Origin: Rhodospirillaceae bacterium
GTDB taxonomy: Bacteria; Pseudomonadota; Alphaproteobacteria; Thalassobaculales; Thalassobaculaceae
Direction: 5' to 3'
DNA: 64,000 bases
Assembly: GCA_018401495.1 (NCBI GenBank)
Contig: JAGYJX010000035.1
Coordinates: forward strand, 186,001 to 250,000
Under the pieces are notes generated by a model that worked only from the letters and a program-made list of their open reading frames with translations, did no database searches and had not been told where the DNA came from. Each line of letters starts with the position of its first letter. Positions within the stretch are counted from its first letter, which is position 1. Made by a program: the position numbers and the translations under genes. Below, in pieces: positions 46,980 to 58,571 of this stretch.

Positions 46980-49900
46980 ATGGGGATGGTCAGAATGACC
47001 GACGTGAATGAAGGCGCCGATTCGGGCGATGATCGCGGCCCCGGAAGCCGGGAGCGTGGACGGGATGAGCGTCCATCCGACGCTCGCCAGGACGGCGGTC
47101 GCGAGGGCACGCCCGACGTCAACGTGCATCTCGGCTCGAGCCGTGATCCCGACGCCGCAACGCGTGGTCAGACCGCTGCGCGCGGACGCAGCGATGCCGG
47201 GCTCGAAGTCCGGCAGGACGAGGGCCGGGACAGCGGCGGCACCGCGGTCGACTCGGCGCGCGACGATGACGACGACCGCGCGACGGAAGACCGGAACAGC
47301 AGCGACGAGCGGTCGCAGAACGGGCGTTCGGACGATCGCGGCGGCCGCGACGGCAATGACTCCGGTCGGATCGCGGGGGGTGAGACCACCAGCACCCCGG
47401 GGCCAGCTGCGGCCACCGGCGGGGACCAGGGACCGGGACAGCTATCGGGACAGTCGCCCGGAAACGGCTCGAGCTCCGCGTCCAACCCCGATGCCCCAGC
47501 AGCGACGGCCTCGGCTCCCGGGACGGCGGACCACGCCCAAGGCCAAGGCGGGGGCCCGTCACCGCACCCAGCGGAGACCAGGCCAGAGCAAGTGACAGAG
47601 GCCGCTGGTCCCGATGGCGCGTCCGGCACGTCATCGCCACCCGCGGTGGACAACTCGCCGACGGAAGGCTTGAGCGGTGCTGCTGCGGCCCGGATCCGGG
47701 ATGTCGCATCGGCAAACCCACCATCACCGCCCTCCCCTCAGTCCTCGCAACCGTCGGAGCCGCCTTCTCGGAGCGAGCCTGCCTCCTCAGCCGACTCCAA
47801 CCCGGCGCCGACGCCCGCTGTGACACCCTCGGTACGGACGACCACCTCCGCGCCGGCATCGGAACCGTCGCAAACCACGCCCACCCAATCGGTATCCGCG
47901 CCGACGGACACGCCGCCGACCGATGCGGTTCCCGACGATACGGCGGGAACGGTGACGCCCCCTCAGGACGCCGGAGACACCGCGCCGACAACGCCTCCGA
48001 CCGCGATCTCCGAACCTGCCGGTGATGAACCAGACCCGGTTGATGATCTCGCCGCGGCACCGCCGGTCGAGGAGGCCGAGGATCAACCCGTCTCCGATAT
48101 CCCGGGCAGCGACACCTTGATCGGCCAGGACGGTACCGGCACCCCGGACACCGACGCGACCCCGACCGACCCTGCAGAGGGCACTTCACCGCCTCAAGCC
48201 GAGCCGGCGCCTGCACCCGAACCCACGCCATCAGCCCCACCCGCAATGCAGCCGGCGCCACCCTCCGCGGGCGGCTCGACACCGCAGCGTGTCGTCACCG
48301 GACGCGACGCCGACACCATCACCACCGGCTCAGGCCGCGACACAATCCTCGCCGGCGACGGCGACAACCGCGTCACCTCAGGCGCCGGCGACGACGTCAT
48401 ATCGGCGGGTTCCGGCAACGACACCATCGACGGCGGCGCCGGCAACGACGCGATCTCGGCGGGCGACGGTCGCAACCAGATCAACGCCGGCGACGGCAAC
48501 AACACCGTCACCACCGGGTCCGGCTCGGACACCATCGTTGCCGGGTCCGGCAACGACACCATCTCAGCCGGTGCCGGCGACAACCGCATCGACGCGGGTG
48601 CCGGCAGCAACCGGGTGACCGCCGGCAGCGGCAACGACACTGTTATCGCTGGCGCCGGCAACGACACGATCGAGGTCGGTGACGGTCGCAACCAGGTGAA
48701 CGCTGGCGACGGCGCCAACCGGGTTGTCACGGGCCGCGATGCGGACACCATCACCACCGGCTCAGGCCGCGACACCATCCTCGCCGGCGACGGCGACAAC
48801 CGCGTCAGCTCCGGTGCTGGCGACGACGTCATCTCGGCTGGGTCCGGCAACGACACCATCGACGGTGGCGCCGGCAACGACGCGATCTCGGCCGGCGACG
48901 GTCGCAATCAGGTCAACGCCGGCGACGGCAACAACACCGTCACCACCGGCCGTGACTCCGACACCATCGTCGCCGGTTCCGGCAACGACACCATCTCGGC
49001 CGGTGCCGGCGACAACCGCATCGACGCCGGTGCCGGCAGCAACCGTGTGACCGCAGGCAGCGGCAACGACACGGTGACGTCGGGCTCCGGCAACGACACC
49101 ATCGAGGTCGGTGACGGCCGTAACCAGGTGAACGCCGGCGACGGCGCCAACCGGGTTGTCACCGGCCGTGACGCCGACACCATCACCACCGGGTCCGGTC
49201 GCGACACGATCCTGGCCGGCGACGGCGACAACCGGGTTACGTCAGGCGCCGGCGACGACGTCATCTCGGCGGGTTCCGGCAACGACACCATCGAAGGCGG
49301 CGCCGGCAACGACGCGATCTCCGCCGGCGACGGTCGTAACCAGATCAACGCCGGCGACGGCAACAACACCGTCACCACCGGCCGTGACTCGGATACCGTC
49401 AGCGCCGGTTCCGGCAACGACACCATCTCGGCCGGTGCCGGCGACAACCGCATCGACGCGGGTGCCGGCACCAACCGCGTCACCGCCGGCAGCGGCAACG
49501 ACACGGTGACGTCGGGCGCCGGCAACGACACGATCGAGGTCGGTGACGGGCGGAACCAGGTCAACGCCGGCGACGGCGCCAACCGGGTTGTCACCGGCCG
49601 TGACGCCGACACCATCACGACCGGGTCGGGCCGCGACACCATCCTGGCCGGCGACGGCGACAACCGCGTCAGCTCTGGGGCCGGCGACGACGTCATCTCG
49701 GCGGGCTCCGGCAACGACACCATCGACGGTGGCGCCGGCAACGACGCGATCTCGGCGGGCGACGGTCGCAATCAGGTAAACGCCGGTGAAGGCAACAACA
49801 CCGTCTCCACCGGCCGTGACTCCGACACCATCGTTGCCGGGTCGGGCAACGACACGATCTCGGCCGGTGCCGGCGACAACCGCATCGACGCCGGATCGGG

Positions 49901-52900
49901 CAGCAACCGCGTGACCGCGGGCAGCGGCAACGACACCGTCAACGCCGGTTCCGGCAACGACACTATCGAGGTCGGCGACGGCCGCAACCAAGTGAACTCC
50001 GGCGACGGCAACAACCGGGTGGTCACCGGCCGTGACGCCGACACCATCACGACCGGGTCGGGCCGCGACACGATCCTGGCCGGCGACGGCGACAACCGCG
50101 TCACATCCGGTGCTGGCGACGACGTCATCTCGGCGGGCACCGGCCGCAACCAGGTCAACGCCGGCGACGGCAACAACACCGTCACCACCGGGTCCGGCTC
50201 GGACACCATCGTCGCCGGTTCCGGCAACGACACCATCTCGGCGGGAGCCGGCGACAACCGCATCGACGCGGGTGCCGGCACCAACCGCGTCACCGCGGGC
50301 AGCGACAACGACACCGTCAACGCTGGCTCGGGCAACGACACCATCGAGGTCGGTGACGGCCGCAACCAGGTGAACGCTGGCGACGGCGCCAACCGGGTTG
50401 TCACGGGCCGCGACGCCGACACCATCTCGACGGGTTCGGGCCGCGACACGATCCTGGCCGGCGACGGCGACAACCGCGTCACCTCAGGCGCCGGCGACGA
50501 CGTCATCTCGGCGGGCTCCGGCAACGACACCATCGACGGTGGCGCCGGCAACGACGCGATCTCGGCGGGCGACGGTCGCAATCAGGTGAACGCCGGCGAC
50601 GGCAACAACACCGTCACCACCGGCCGTGACTCCGACACCATCGTCGCCGGGTCCGGCAACGACACCATATCGGCGGGCGCCGGTGACAACCGCATCGACG
50701 CCGGCGCCGGCAGCAACCGGGTGACCGCCGGCAGCGGCAACGACACCGTCAACGCTGGCTCCGGCAACGACACCATCGAGGTCGGTGACGGCCGCAACCA
50801 GGTGAACGCCGGCGACGGCGCCAACCGGGTGGTCACGGGCCGCGACGCCGACACCATCACGACCGGGTCGGGCCGCGACACGATCCTGGCCGGCGACGGC
50901 GACAACCGCGTCACCTCAGGCGCCGGCGACGACGTCATCTCGGCGGGCTCCGGCAACGACACCATCGACGGTGGCGCCGGCAACGACGCGATCTCGGCGG
51001 GCGACGGTCGGAACCAGGTGAACGCCGGTGACGGCAACAACACCGTCACCACCGGCCGTGACTCCGACACCATCGTCGCCGGTTCCGGCAACGACACGAT
51101 CTCGGCCGGTGCCGGCGACAACCGCATCGACGCGGGTGCCGGCACCAACCGCGTCACCGCCGGCAGCGGCAACGACACCGTCAACGCTGGCTCCGGCAAC
51201 GACACGATCGAGGTCGGTGACGGCCGCAACCAGGTGAACGCCGGCGACGGCAACAACCGGGTGGTCACCGGCCGTGACGCCGACACCATCACGACCGGGT
51301 CGGGCCGCGACACGATCCTCGCCGGCGACGGCGACAACCGCGTCACCTCAGGCGCCGGCGACGACGTCATCTCGGCGGGCTCCGGCAACGACACCATCGA
51401 CGGTGGCGCCGGCAACGACGCGATCTCGGCGGGCGACGGTCGCAACCAGGTGAACGCCGGCGACGGCAACAACACCGTCACCACCGGCCGTGACTCCGAC
51501 ACCATCGTCGCCGGGTCGGGCAACGACACGATCTCCGCCGGTGCGGGCGACAACCGCATCGACGCCGGATCGGGCACCAATCGGGTGACCGCGGGCAGCG
51601 GCAACGACACCGTCAATGCTGGCTCGGGCAACGACACCATCGAGGTTGGTGACGGCCGCAACCAGGTGAACGCCGGCGACGGCGCCAACCGGGTTGTCAC
51701 GGGCCGCGACGCCGACACCATCACGACCGGGTCGGGCCGCGACACCATCCTGGCCGGCGACGGCGACAACCGCGTCAGCTCCGGCGCCGGCGACGACGTC
51801 ATCTCGGCGGGTTCCGGCAACGACACCATCGACGGTGGCGCAGGCAACGACGCCATCTCCGCCGGCGACGGTCGCAATCAGGTAAACGCCGGCGACGGCA
51901 ACAACACCATCACCACCGGCCGTGACTCCGACACCGTCACCGCCGGGTCCGGCAACGACACCATTTCGGCGGGTGCCGGCGACAACCGCATCGACGCGGG
52001 TGCCGGCACCAACCGTGTGACCGCCGGCAGCGGCAACGACACGGTGACGTCGGGCTCCGGTAACGACACCATCGAGGTCGGCGACGGGCGGAACCAGGTC
52101 AACGCCGGCGACGGCGCCAACCGGGTTGTCACCGGCCGTGACGCCGACACCATCACCACCGGGTCCGGTCGTGACACGATCCTGGCCGGCGACGGCGACA
52201 ACCGCGTCAGCTCCGGTGCTGGCGACGACGTCATCTCGGCGGGCACTGGTCGCAATCAGGTGAACGCCGGTGACGGCAACAACACCGTCACCACCGGGTC
52301 CGGCTCGGACACCATCGTTGCCGGGTCCGGCAACGACACCATCTCGGCCGGTGCCGGCGACAACCGCATCGACGCGGGTGCCGGCACCAACCGGGTGACC
52401 GCGGGCAGCGGCAACGACACGGTGACGTCGGGCTCTGGCAACGACACCATCGAGGTCGGTGACGGCCGCAACCAGGTGAACGCCGGCGACGGTTCCAACC
52501 GGGTGGTCACGGGCCGCGACGCCGACACCATCACGACCGGGTCCGGTCGCGACACCATCCTTGCCGGCGAAGGCGACAACCGGGTTACTTCAGGCGCCGG
52601 CGACGACGTCATCTCGGCGGGCTCCGGCAACGACACCATCGACGGCGGCGCCGGCAACGACGCCATCTCCGCCGGCGACGGGCGCAACCAGATCAACGCC
52701 GGCGACGGCAACAACACCGTCACCACCGGCCGTGACTCCGACACCGTCAGCGCCGGGTCCGGCAACGACACCATCTCGGCCGGTGCGGGCGACAACCGCA
52801 TCGACGCGGGTGCCGGCACCAACCGCGTCACCGCCGGCAGCGGCAACGACACGGTGACGTCGGGCTCGGGCAACGACACGATCGAGGTTGGTGACGGCCG

Positions 52901-54936
52901 CAACCAGGTGAACGCCGGCGACGGCGCGAACCGGGTGGTCACGGGTCGCGACGCCGACACCATCTCGACGGGTTCGGGCCGCGACACGATCCTCGCCGGC
53001 GACGGCGACAACCGCGTCAGTTCCGGCGCCGGCGACGACGTCATCTCGGCGGGTTCCGGCAACGACACCATCGACGGTGGCGCAGGCAACGACGCCATCT
53101 CCGCCGGCGACGGTCGTAACCAGATCAACGCCGGCGACGGCAACAACACCGTCACCACCGGCCGTGACTCGGATACCGTCAGCGCCGGGGCGGGCAACGA
53201 CACCATCTCGGCGGGTGCCGGCGACAACCGCATCGACGCCGGTGCCGGCACCAACCGCGTCACCGCCGGCAGCGGCAACGACACGGTGACGTCGGGCTCC
53301 GGCAACGACACCATCGAGGTCGGCGACGGCCGCAACCAGGTGAACGCCGGCGACGGCGCCAACCGGGTGGTCACCGGCCGCGACGCCGACACCATCACCA
53401 CCGGGTCGGGCCGCGACACCATCCTCGCCGGCGACGGCGACAACCGCGTCACGCTCAGGTGCCGGCGACGACGTCATATCGGCGGGTTCCGGCAACGACA
53501 CCATCGACGGTGGCGCCGGCAACGACTCGATCTCGGCGGGCGACGGCCGCAACCAGGTCAACGCCGGCGACGGCAACAACACCGTCTCCACCGGCCGCGA
53601 CGCCGACACCATCGTTGCCGGGTCGGGCAACGACACGGTCGTCGCCGGCGACGGCGACAACCTCGTGAACGCCGGTGCTGGCAATGACGTGATCAGCGCG
53701 GGCTCCGGCAACGACACGCTGTTCGGGGGCGATGGCAGCGACCTGATCCGGGCAGGCGACGGCCGAGATCAAGTGGACGGCGGGGCCGGCGCCGACACCA
53801 TTGACCTAGGGGGCGGCGACGACCTTGCCATCCACGACATCGGCGAAAACACCCGGGATCGCGGGCTCGACGTCTATCAGGGCGGCTCCGGTCGCGACAC
53901 GCTGCGCATCACGGTGTCGAACGACACGACCGTCACCGACGACGTTCAACAGGCCCTCCAGGACCTCCAGAGCTGGTTCGACAGGATCGACAGCGGTGAA
54001 GTGAGCGTCGGAACCGAAGCGCGCTTCGATGCCATCAACCTCGCCATCAAGGATTTCGAGAAGCTTCAAATCCATCTCGGCGGCGAAGCCGTCGACGATC
54101 TGGCTCGAGCGATTGAAGCGCACAATGACGCCGTCAACGAGCGCGGCAGCCTGGCGGCGACCGATCCGCTCGACGGCGACGCCACCCCGGGGATGTTCGG
54201 CGAGGACGGCGCGTTGATTGGCGACGCCGAGCTTCTGGGAGGCGATGCCGCCGACAGCCTGGCCGGCGAGGCTGGCGACGACAGCCTGACCGGCGACGAT
54301 AGCCTGACCGGCGAAGCCGGCGACGAGGTTGTCACCGGCACCGACGAACTCCCGTCCGAAACCGATCCGGAACTGGGACCGCCCTCCCGCGACAACATGG
54401 TCGGCCCCGCCGATCCGGAGCAACGCAGCGAACCCGATGCGGGTCGGGAACCGGTCCAGCGCGACCGCAACAATCGGGTCGGTCCCGCCGATCCGGAGCA
54501 ACGCAGCGAACCCGATGCGGGTCGGGAACCGGTTCAGCGCGACCGCAACAATCGGGTCGGTCCCGCCGATCCGGAGCAACGCAACGACACCGAAACTCGA
54601 CAAGAGGACACCAGCTCCGACACCGACGACACCGAGACGGTCGAAGTCCTTCCGGACAACGGCGCAGAGACCCTGCAGGAATCCGAGGGCGGAGACGCCG
54701 GCGTCGATGATGATGCCGCGTTGTTCGCGGAGATAGACGGTGGCTCCGCCGAAGAAAGCGCCCAGGACTGGGTTGCGGTGTCCGAGGCCGAGGCCAACGA
54801 TGCGATCGCCGATTTCGGCTCCGAGCCCGCAACAGAGAGCAGCGATTGGGCAGGATCCGACAACGCCCCGGCCGAAGACAGCGACGCCGGTCGAGACGAT
54901 CTCGACACCAACCTGCAGATTACCCAGTTCGGGTGA
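46980..54936 (+). CDS. giant RTX-like nonapeptide-repeat protein, probable type I secretion substrate; one frameshift
   Basis: About 2,650 residues. No signal peptide, as expected for type I secretion. Residues 1 to about 437 are acidic and Ser/Pro/Thr-rich, probably disordered. From 48291 to about 53830 come roughly 200 nonapeptides of the pattern xxxGxGx(D/N)x, related to calcium-binding RTX repeats but mostly with Ala, Thr or Ser in place of the first Gly. A C-terminal domain follows (GLDVYQGGSGRDTLRITVSN, then helices, residues after about 2290), then an acidic tail with a 78-base repeat. At about 53452 CACGCTCAGG has one extra base and the frame moves, with the repeat pattern resuming unbroken (SGAGDDVISAG). 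Exporter genes converge on its 3' end. Probably a surface adhesin or matrix protein; no enzyme domain is seen. Confidence 0.85.
48291..53366 (+). repeat. higher-order tandem repeat: 12 complete units of 432 or 378 bp
   Basis: Units begin with VVTGRD codons at 48291, 48723, 49155, 49587, 50019, 50397, 50829, 51261, 51693, 52125, 52503 and 52935. Ten units are exactly 432 bp (144 residues = 16 nonapeptides). Two, starting at 50019 and 52125, are 378 bp and lack the same two nonapeptides (54 bp). A thirteenth unit from 53367 is partial and decays into the terminal repeats. Nucleotide identity between units is very high with mainly silent changes. Confidence 0.92.
54400..54590 (+). repeat. 78-bp tandem repeat in the tail of the RTX-like gene
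   Basis: Two 26-residue copies starting VGPADPEQRSEPDAGREP at 54400 and 54478, then a partial third copy from 54556 that diverges after VGPADPEQR. The copies are nearly identical at base level, so recent duplication is likely. Confidence 0.85.
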
Positions 54937-55002
54937 CGGCATGATCGACGCCGACGGCCACCGGGACCATCACCCGGCGACCGTCGGCCCCCACCGAACG
55001 GA

Positions 55003-56364
55003 TCAGCGTTCCGTGAAACCGGTGGTCAGGGCGCGCTGGATCGGCTTTGCGAAGTACTCGACCAGGGTGCGCTCGCCGGTGCGAATGTCGGCCTGCACCA
55101 ACATGCCGGGCAGGATGAGGTTGCGCGTCGGGTCGTCTCCGAGGTGGCGGCGCTCGAGGCCAATGGTCACCTTGTAGAAGCTGCGGCCGCCAGGCCCGGC
55201 GACCGTTGACGGTGATATCTTGTCGACATGCCCGTCGATCGCCCCGAACTGGGCGAAGTCGTAGGCCGTGACCCGAACCGACGCGGCCTGTCCCGGAGCG
55301 ACGAACGCGATATCCTTCGGGTTCAGCATTACTTCGACGATCATCTCGTCACCGACAGGCACGATCTCAGCGACCGTCGATCCGGGTGGAAGCACGCCGC
55401 CAATGTGCGGCACGGCAACGCGCTGGACGATGCCCGACACCGGCGAATACACATCAAGACGGTCGACCCTATCCTCGTAGCGTGTCAGCGAGTCCCGCAC
55501 CTCGGCGAGTTCCGGGGAGACCGTGCCGAGTTCGTTCAGGGCCTGCACGATCACCGATTTCTCGAAGGAGATCAGGCGGGTTTCGATCTCGGCGACATCC
55601 TGGCGCGACTTTGCGATCAGACCCTCGAGTTGGATCTGCTGACCACGCGTGGTGTTCAGGAGCCGGAGCGCGTCGAGATAGGTGAAACGCCGGGTCAAGC
55701 CCTTCTGAAGCAGTTCCTCGCGCAGACGGACCTCCTCTTCGATCAGCGTGACGCTGTCGAGAATCGTCTGAAGCTGCGCGGTGAAGCCGGTGGCCTCGAC
55801 TTTGGCCTCCTCGAGCTGACGCTCGATCAGGATGCGCTGCGTCGAGCGCGCCTCGCGGTTGGCAGCCAACAACCGACGCTGTTCTTCGACGAGATCGGGA
55901 AATCGACCCTCGAAGGCCGAGAAGTCGGGCTCACGGTCGGTTGCGAAGGCCTCCAGCCGTTCAAGCCGGAGCGCCAGCGATGCCTCCCGGGTGAGAAGCT
56001 GCGCCAGCTCGGAACGCGCACCGGTGGGGCTCATCCGGGCCACCAGGTCGCCCTCGCGCACCAGGTCGCCTTCGCGGACGGTGACCTCGTCGACGATCCC
56101 GCCCTCGAGATGCTGCAGAACCCGTATCGCCGAAGAGGGCACGACCGCTCCGTCGGTGCGCGCCACCTGGTCGAGCGTCGCCACGGACGCCCAGGCGCCG
56201 GTGCCCGCGATGGCGATCGCCATCAGGAGGATGGTGAAGCGAAGCAGGCGGGGCGATGACCCCTCCTCCAAAAGGATCGATTGCGCCAGGTAGGAAGTGC
56301 GCCGCACGCCCCCGAGGGTCGACCGGGGCAGGCGCGGCGCCGTCTCAGTCAGATCACCCGGCAT
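55003..56364 (-). CDS. HlyD-family type I secretion membrane fusion protein
   Basis: Periplasmic adaptor that links the ABC exporter to an outer-membrane TolC channel. 453 residues: cytoplasmic N-terminus, one membrane anchor (LLRFTILLMAIAIAGTGAWASVA), lipoyl half-motif VVPSSAIRVLQHLEGGIVDEVTVREGDLVREGD, a long coiled coil (about residues 120-290), second lipoyl half DVYSPVSGIVQRVAVPHIGG and the C-terminal beta barrel ending in LILPGMLVQADIRTGERTLVEYFAKPIQ. It overlaps the ABC gene by 11 bases. No TolC gene is in the window. Confidence 0.94.
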   Translation of the reverse strand: MPGDLTETAPRLPRSTLGGVRRTSYLAQSILLEEGSSPRLLRFTILLMAIAIAGTGAWASVATLDQVARTDGAVVPSSAIRVLQHLEGGIVDEVTVREGDLVREGDLVARMSPTGARSELAQLLTREASLALRLERLEAFATDREPDFSAFEGRFPDLVEEQRRLLAANREARSTQRILIERQLEEAKVEATGFTAQLQTILDSVTLIEEEVRLREELLQKGLTRRFTYLDALRLLNTTRGQQIQLEGLIAKSRQDVAEIETRLISFEKSVIVQALNELGTVSPELAEVRDSLTRYEDRVDRLDVYSPVSGIVQRVAVPHIGGVLPPGSTVAEIVPVGDEMIVEVMLNPKDIAFVAPGQAASVRVTAYDFAQFGAIDGHVDKISPSTVAGPGGRSFYKVTIGLERRHLGDDPTRNLILPGMLVQADIRTGERTLVEYFAKPIQRALTTGFTER

Positions 56365-58571
56365 CGTTCATCTCCCTCGGGGTTCCACTCGCCGCCATCG
56401 CCGGCTCGGCGGGGCCGCCACGCGAGGCGACGCCTCTCCGCGGGCTCACGGTCGGCTCGGTCAGTCTGCCGCCTTCCAGATGCAACACCCGGTCGGCTAG
56501 TCGCATTGTGCTCGGACGGTGGGTGACGAAAATCACCGTGCGCCGACCGCGCATCGCCTGAAGCCGCTCCACCAGCCTTACATTGCCGACGTCGTCCAGG
56601 TTCTGCACGGGCTCGTCCAGCAGCAGGATCGGCGCATCCTTAAGCCACAGGCGCGCGAGCGACAGCTTCTGGCGGAAGCTTTCCGGCAGACGATCCAGTT
56701 TCTCGTCCCCGATGCGCGTCTCGAAGCCCTGGTCGAGTGCGGCGATTTCATCGAGCAGACCGGCGACGTCGCAGGCCTCGCGGATGTCCCCATCGCTGGC
56801 GTCCGGGCGGGCGAGCCGAAGGTTCTGGAGGATGGTCCCGTGAAACAGGTCGCAGCTCTGCGACAGGAACGCCACGTGCCGACGTTGCTCGACGGGCGAC
56901 AGCTGGCGCTGCTCGACCCCACCGAAGAAGACTGTGCCTGCCTGCGGTCGAAGCAGGCCGGCGATCACCTTGAGCAATGTCGACTTGCCGGCACCACTCG
57001 GCCCCGAAAGCGCGATCAGCTCCCCTGGCTCGATCTCCACCGACGCCGCCAGCAAGGCCGGCTCAGCGTCCTCGCGGTACCGAACCGACAACCGCCGTAT
57101 CGATATATGGCCTCCGAACCGCACGGCACCGACCCGGGCGTCGCGTCGGTCGGGCTCGGAGGGTGTGCGCATCAGCCGATCGACCTGGTCGACGGTGGTG
57201 CGCAGCTGTGCCATGCGGGGCAACGCCTGGAGACCAACCTGGACAGGCGCCAACACGCGGGCGACCAGCGCCATCGACGCAACCAGCGCACCGGTCGTCA
57301 CCGTGCCAGCCATGACGCCGTAGGCCCCGATGAGCAGCGTCCCGACCGTCAAGGCGAGTGTTACGCCCTGGCAGAGCGCCTGCAACGACAGGATCAGCAT
57401 CGCCGAACGAGCGCGCTCGATCGAGGTGCGTGCGGAGAACGGCCGCACACGTTCCAGAAACGCGCCCTCGATGCCGATGCCTCGTATCGCGCGCTGCTGC
57501 CCGATCACCTCGCCGGCGATCTGGTCTCGGCGGTTCTTGGCGTCCGAGCCTCGCAGTTCCGACCGTCGGATCGCCGGAACGAACACGGCCGCCAGCACGG
57601 CAAAGGCCACCAGGCCGGCAAGGGGCACCAGGACGACCGAACCCGCGATCAGGCCGATCAGGCCGAGCGCGGCCAAGACCACGGGAGCCTCCAGGATCAG
57701 CGTAAGCACCGGGCTGCCGGCGATGTCGCGAAGCGATTGGAAGCTTCGGAAGCGGCCGATCTGCGCGCCGACGGTAGAAGTCTGCGTAGCCGGCACCGGC
57801 AATCCGAGGATCTTGCGCAACAACTCGGTCGACAGCAGGAAGTCGATGCGGCCAGCCACATGCGCCACGGCGCGTCCTCGGACTTGGCGAAGCCCCAGGT
57901 CGATAAGCAGGGCCAAGGCGACTCCGGGCAGGATCCAGTAGAGGCTTCGCGCCGAACTCGCCGGCACGACCAGGTCGTAGACAACCAGAACGAACAGCGG
58001 AACCACCAGGCCGAAGGCCGACGACAAGCACGCTGGCTCCGGCGATCAGCCATGCCTCGCGCCGGAAACGCCTCAGCAGACTGTTGAACCAGGGCAGCCG
58101 ATCGCCAGACCCATCTGCAGGTTCTTGGGTCTCGGTCTCGAAGGTGTAGTAGTAGCCGGAGAGCCGTCCCAGCCGCTCCTCCACGATCGTGCGTCGCTCG
58201 GAATCGAAGAACACCGCCGAGCGCCCTCGCTGGTCCAGAAGCACCAGGGGCGGGCTGCCATCGGACGGCAGGAACAGGCACGGCATCAATCTCGGGTCGA
58301 TGGCGGACGCCCGCCCACGCGACCGCACGCTGCGATAACCGAGTTCGACCATGATGTTGCGCAGATCGATCAGATCGATACGGCTGGCGACATGCGGGAG
58401 CGCCCGCATCAGCGCCGCGGTGTTGCGGTCCCAGTTCAGTTCAGCGAGGAGCGGCAGAAGGCACGCCGCGAAGTCGGAAGCAGCCTCGAAGGCGTCGATC
58501 TCGTTGCGGCGCAACGCGTCGGCAAGCGCATCGGTCTGCGGCGGCAAGCCGCTGGCGATTGCCTTGGTCAT
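56354..58571 (-). CDS. type I secretion ABC half-exporter with C39-like N-terminal domain, frameshifted
   Basis: About 738 residues. ATG 58571 overlaps the stop of the other ABC gene. Residues about 30-160 look like a C39-peptidase-like domain (NIMVELGYRSVRS; LFLPSDGSPPLVLLDQRGRSAVFF) without the catalytic cysteine, used for substrate docking in RTX exporters. An extra base near 58027 separates AWLIAGASVL from SSAFGLVVPLFVLVV in the next frame. The transmembrane domain is followed by an ATPase: Walker A SGPSGAGKSTLL, Q-loop FLSQSCDLF, Walker B ILLLDEPVQNLDD, switch FVTHRPS. The signature is LPESFRQK instead of LSGGQ. Confidence 0.85.

Noticed and set aside
48291..53366. CRISPR array
   Set aside because: Period of 432/378 bp with no unique spacers, and coding throughout.
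53440..53470. Programmed ribosomal frameshift in the RTX-like gene
   Set aside because: No slippery heptamer is visible, and the site is one of many single-base indels in the window; an inserted base is simpler.
48194..53717. Long minus-strand frames of repetitive Pro/Ser-rich protein
   Set aside because: They are the exact antisense of the RTX-like repeats, so openness follows from the periodic sequence. No ribosome-binding sites or known motifs.
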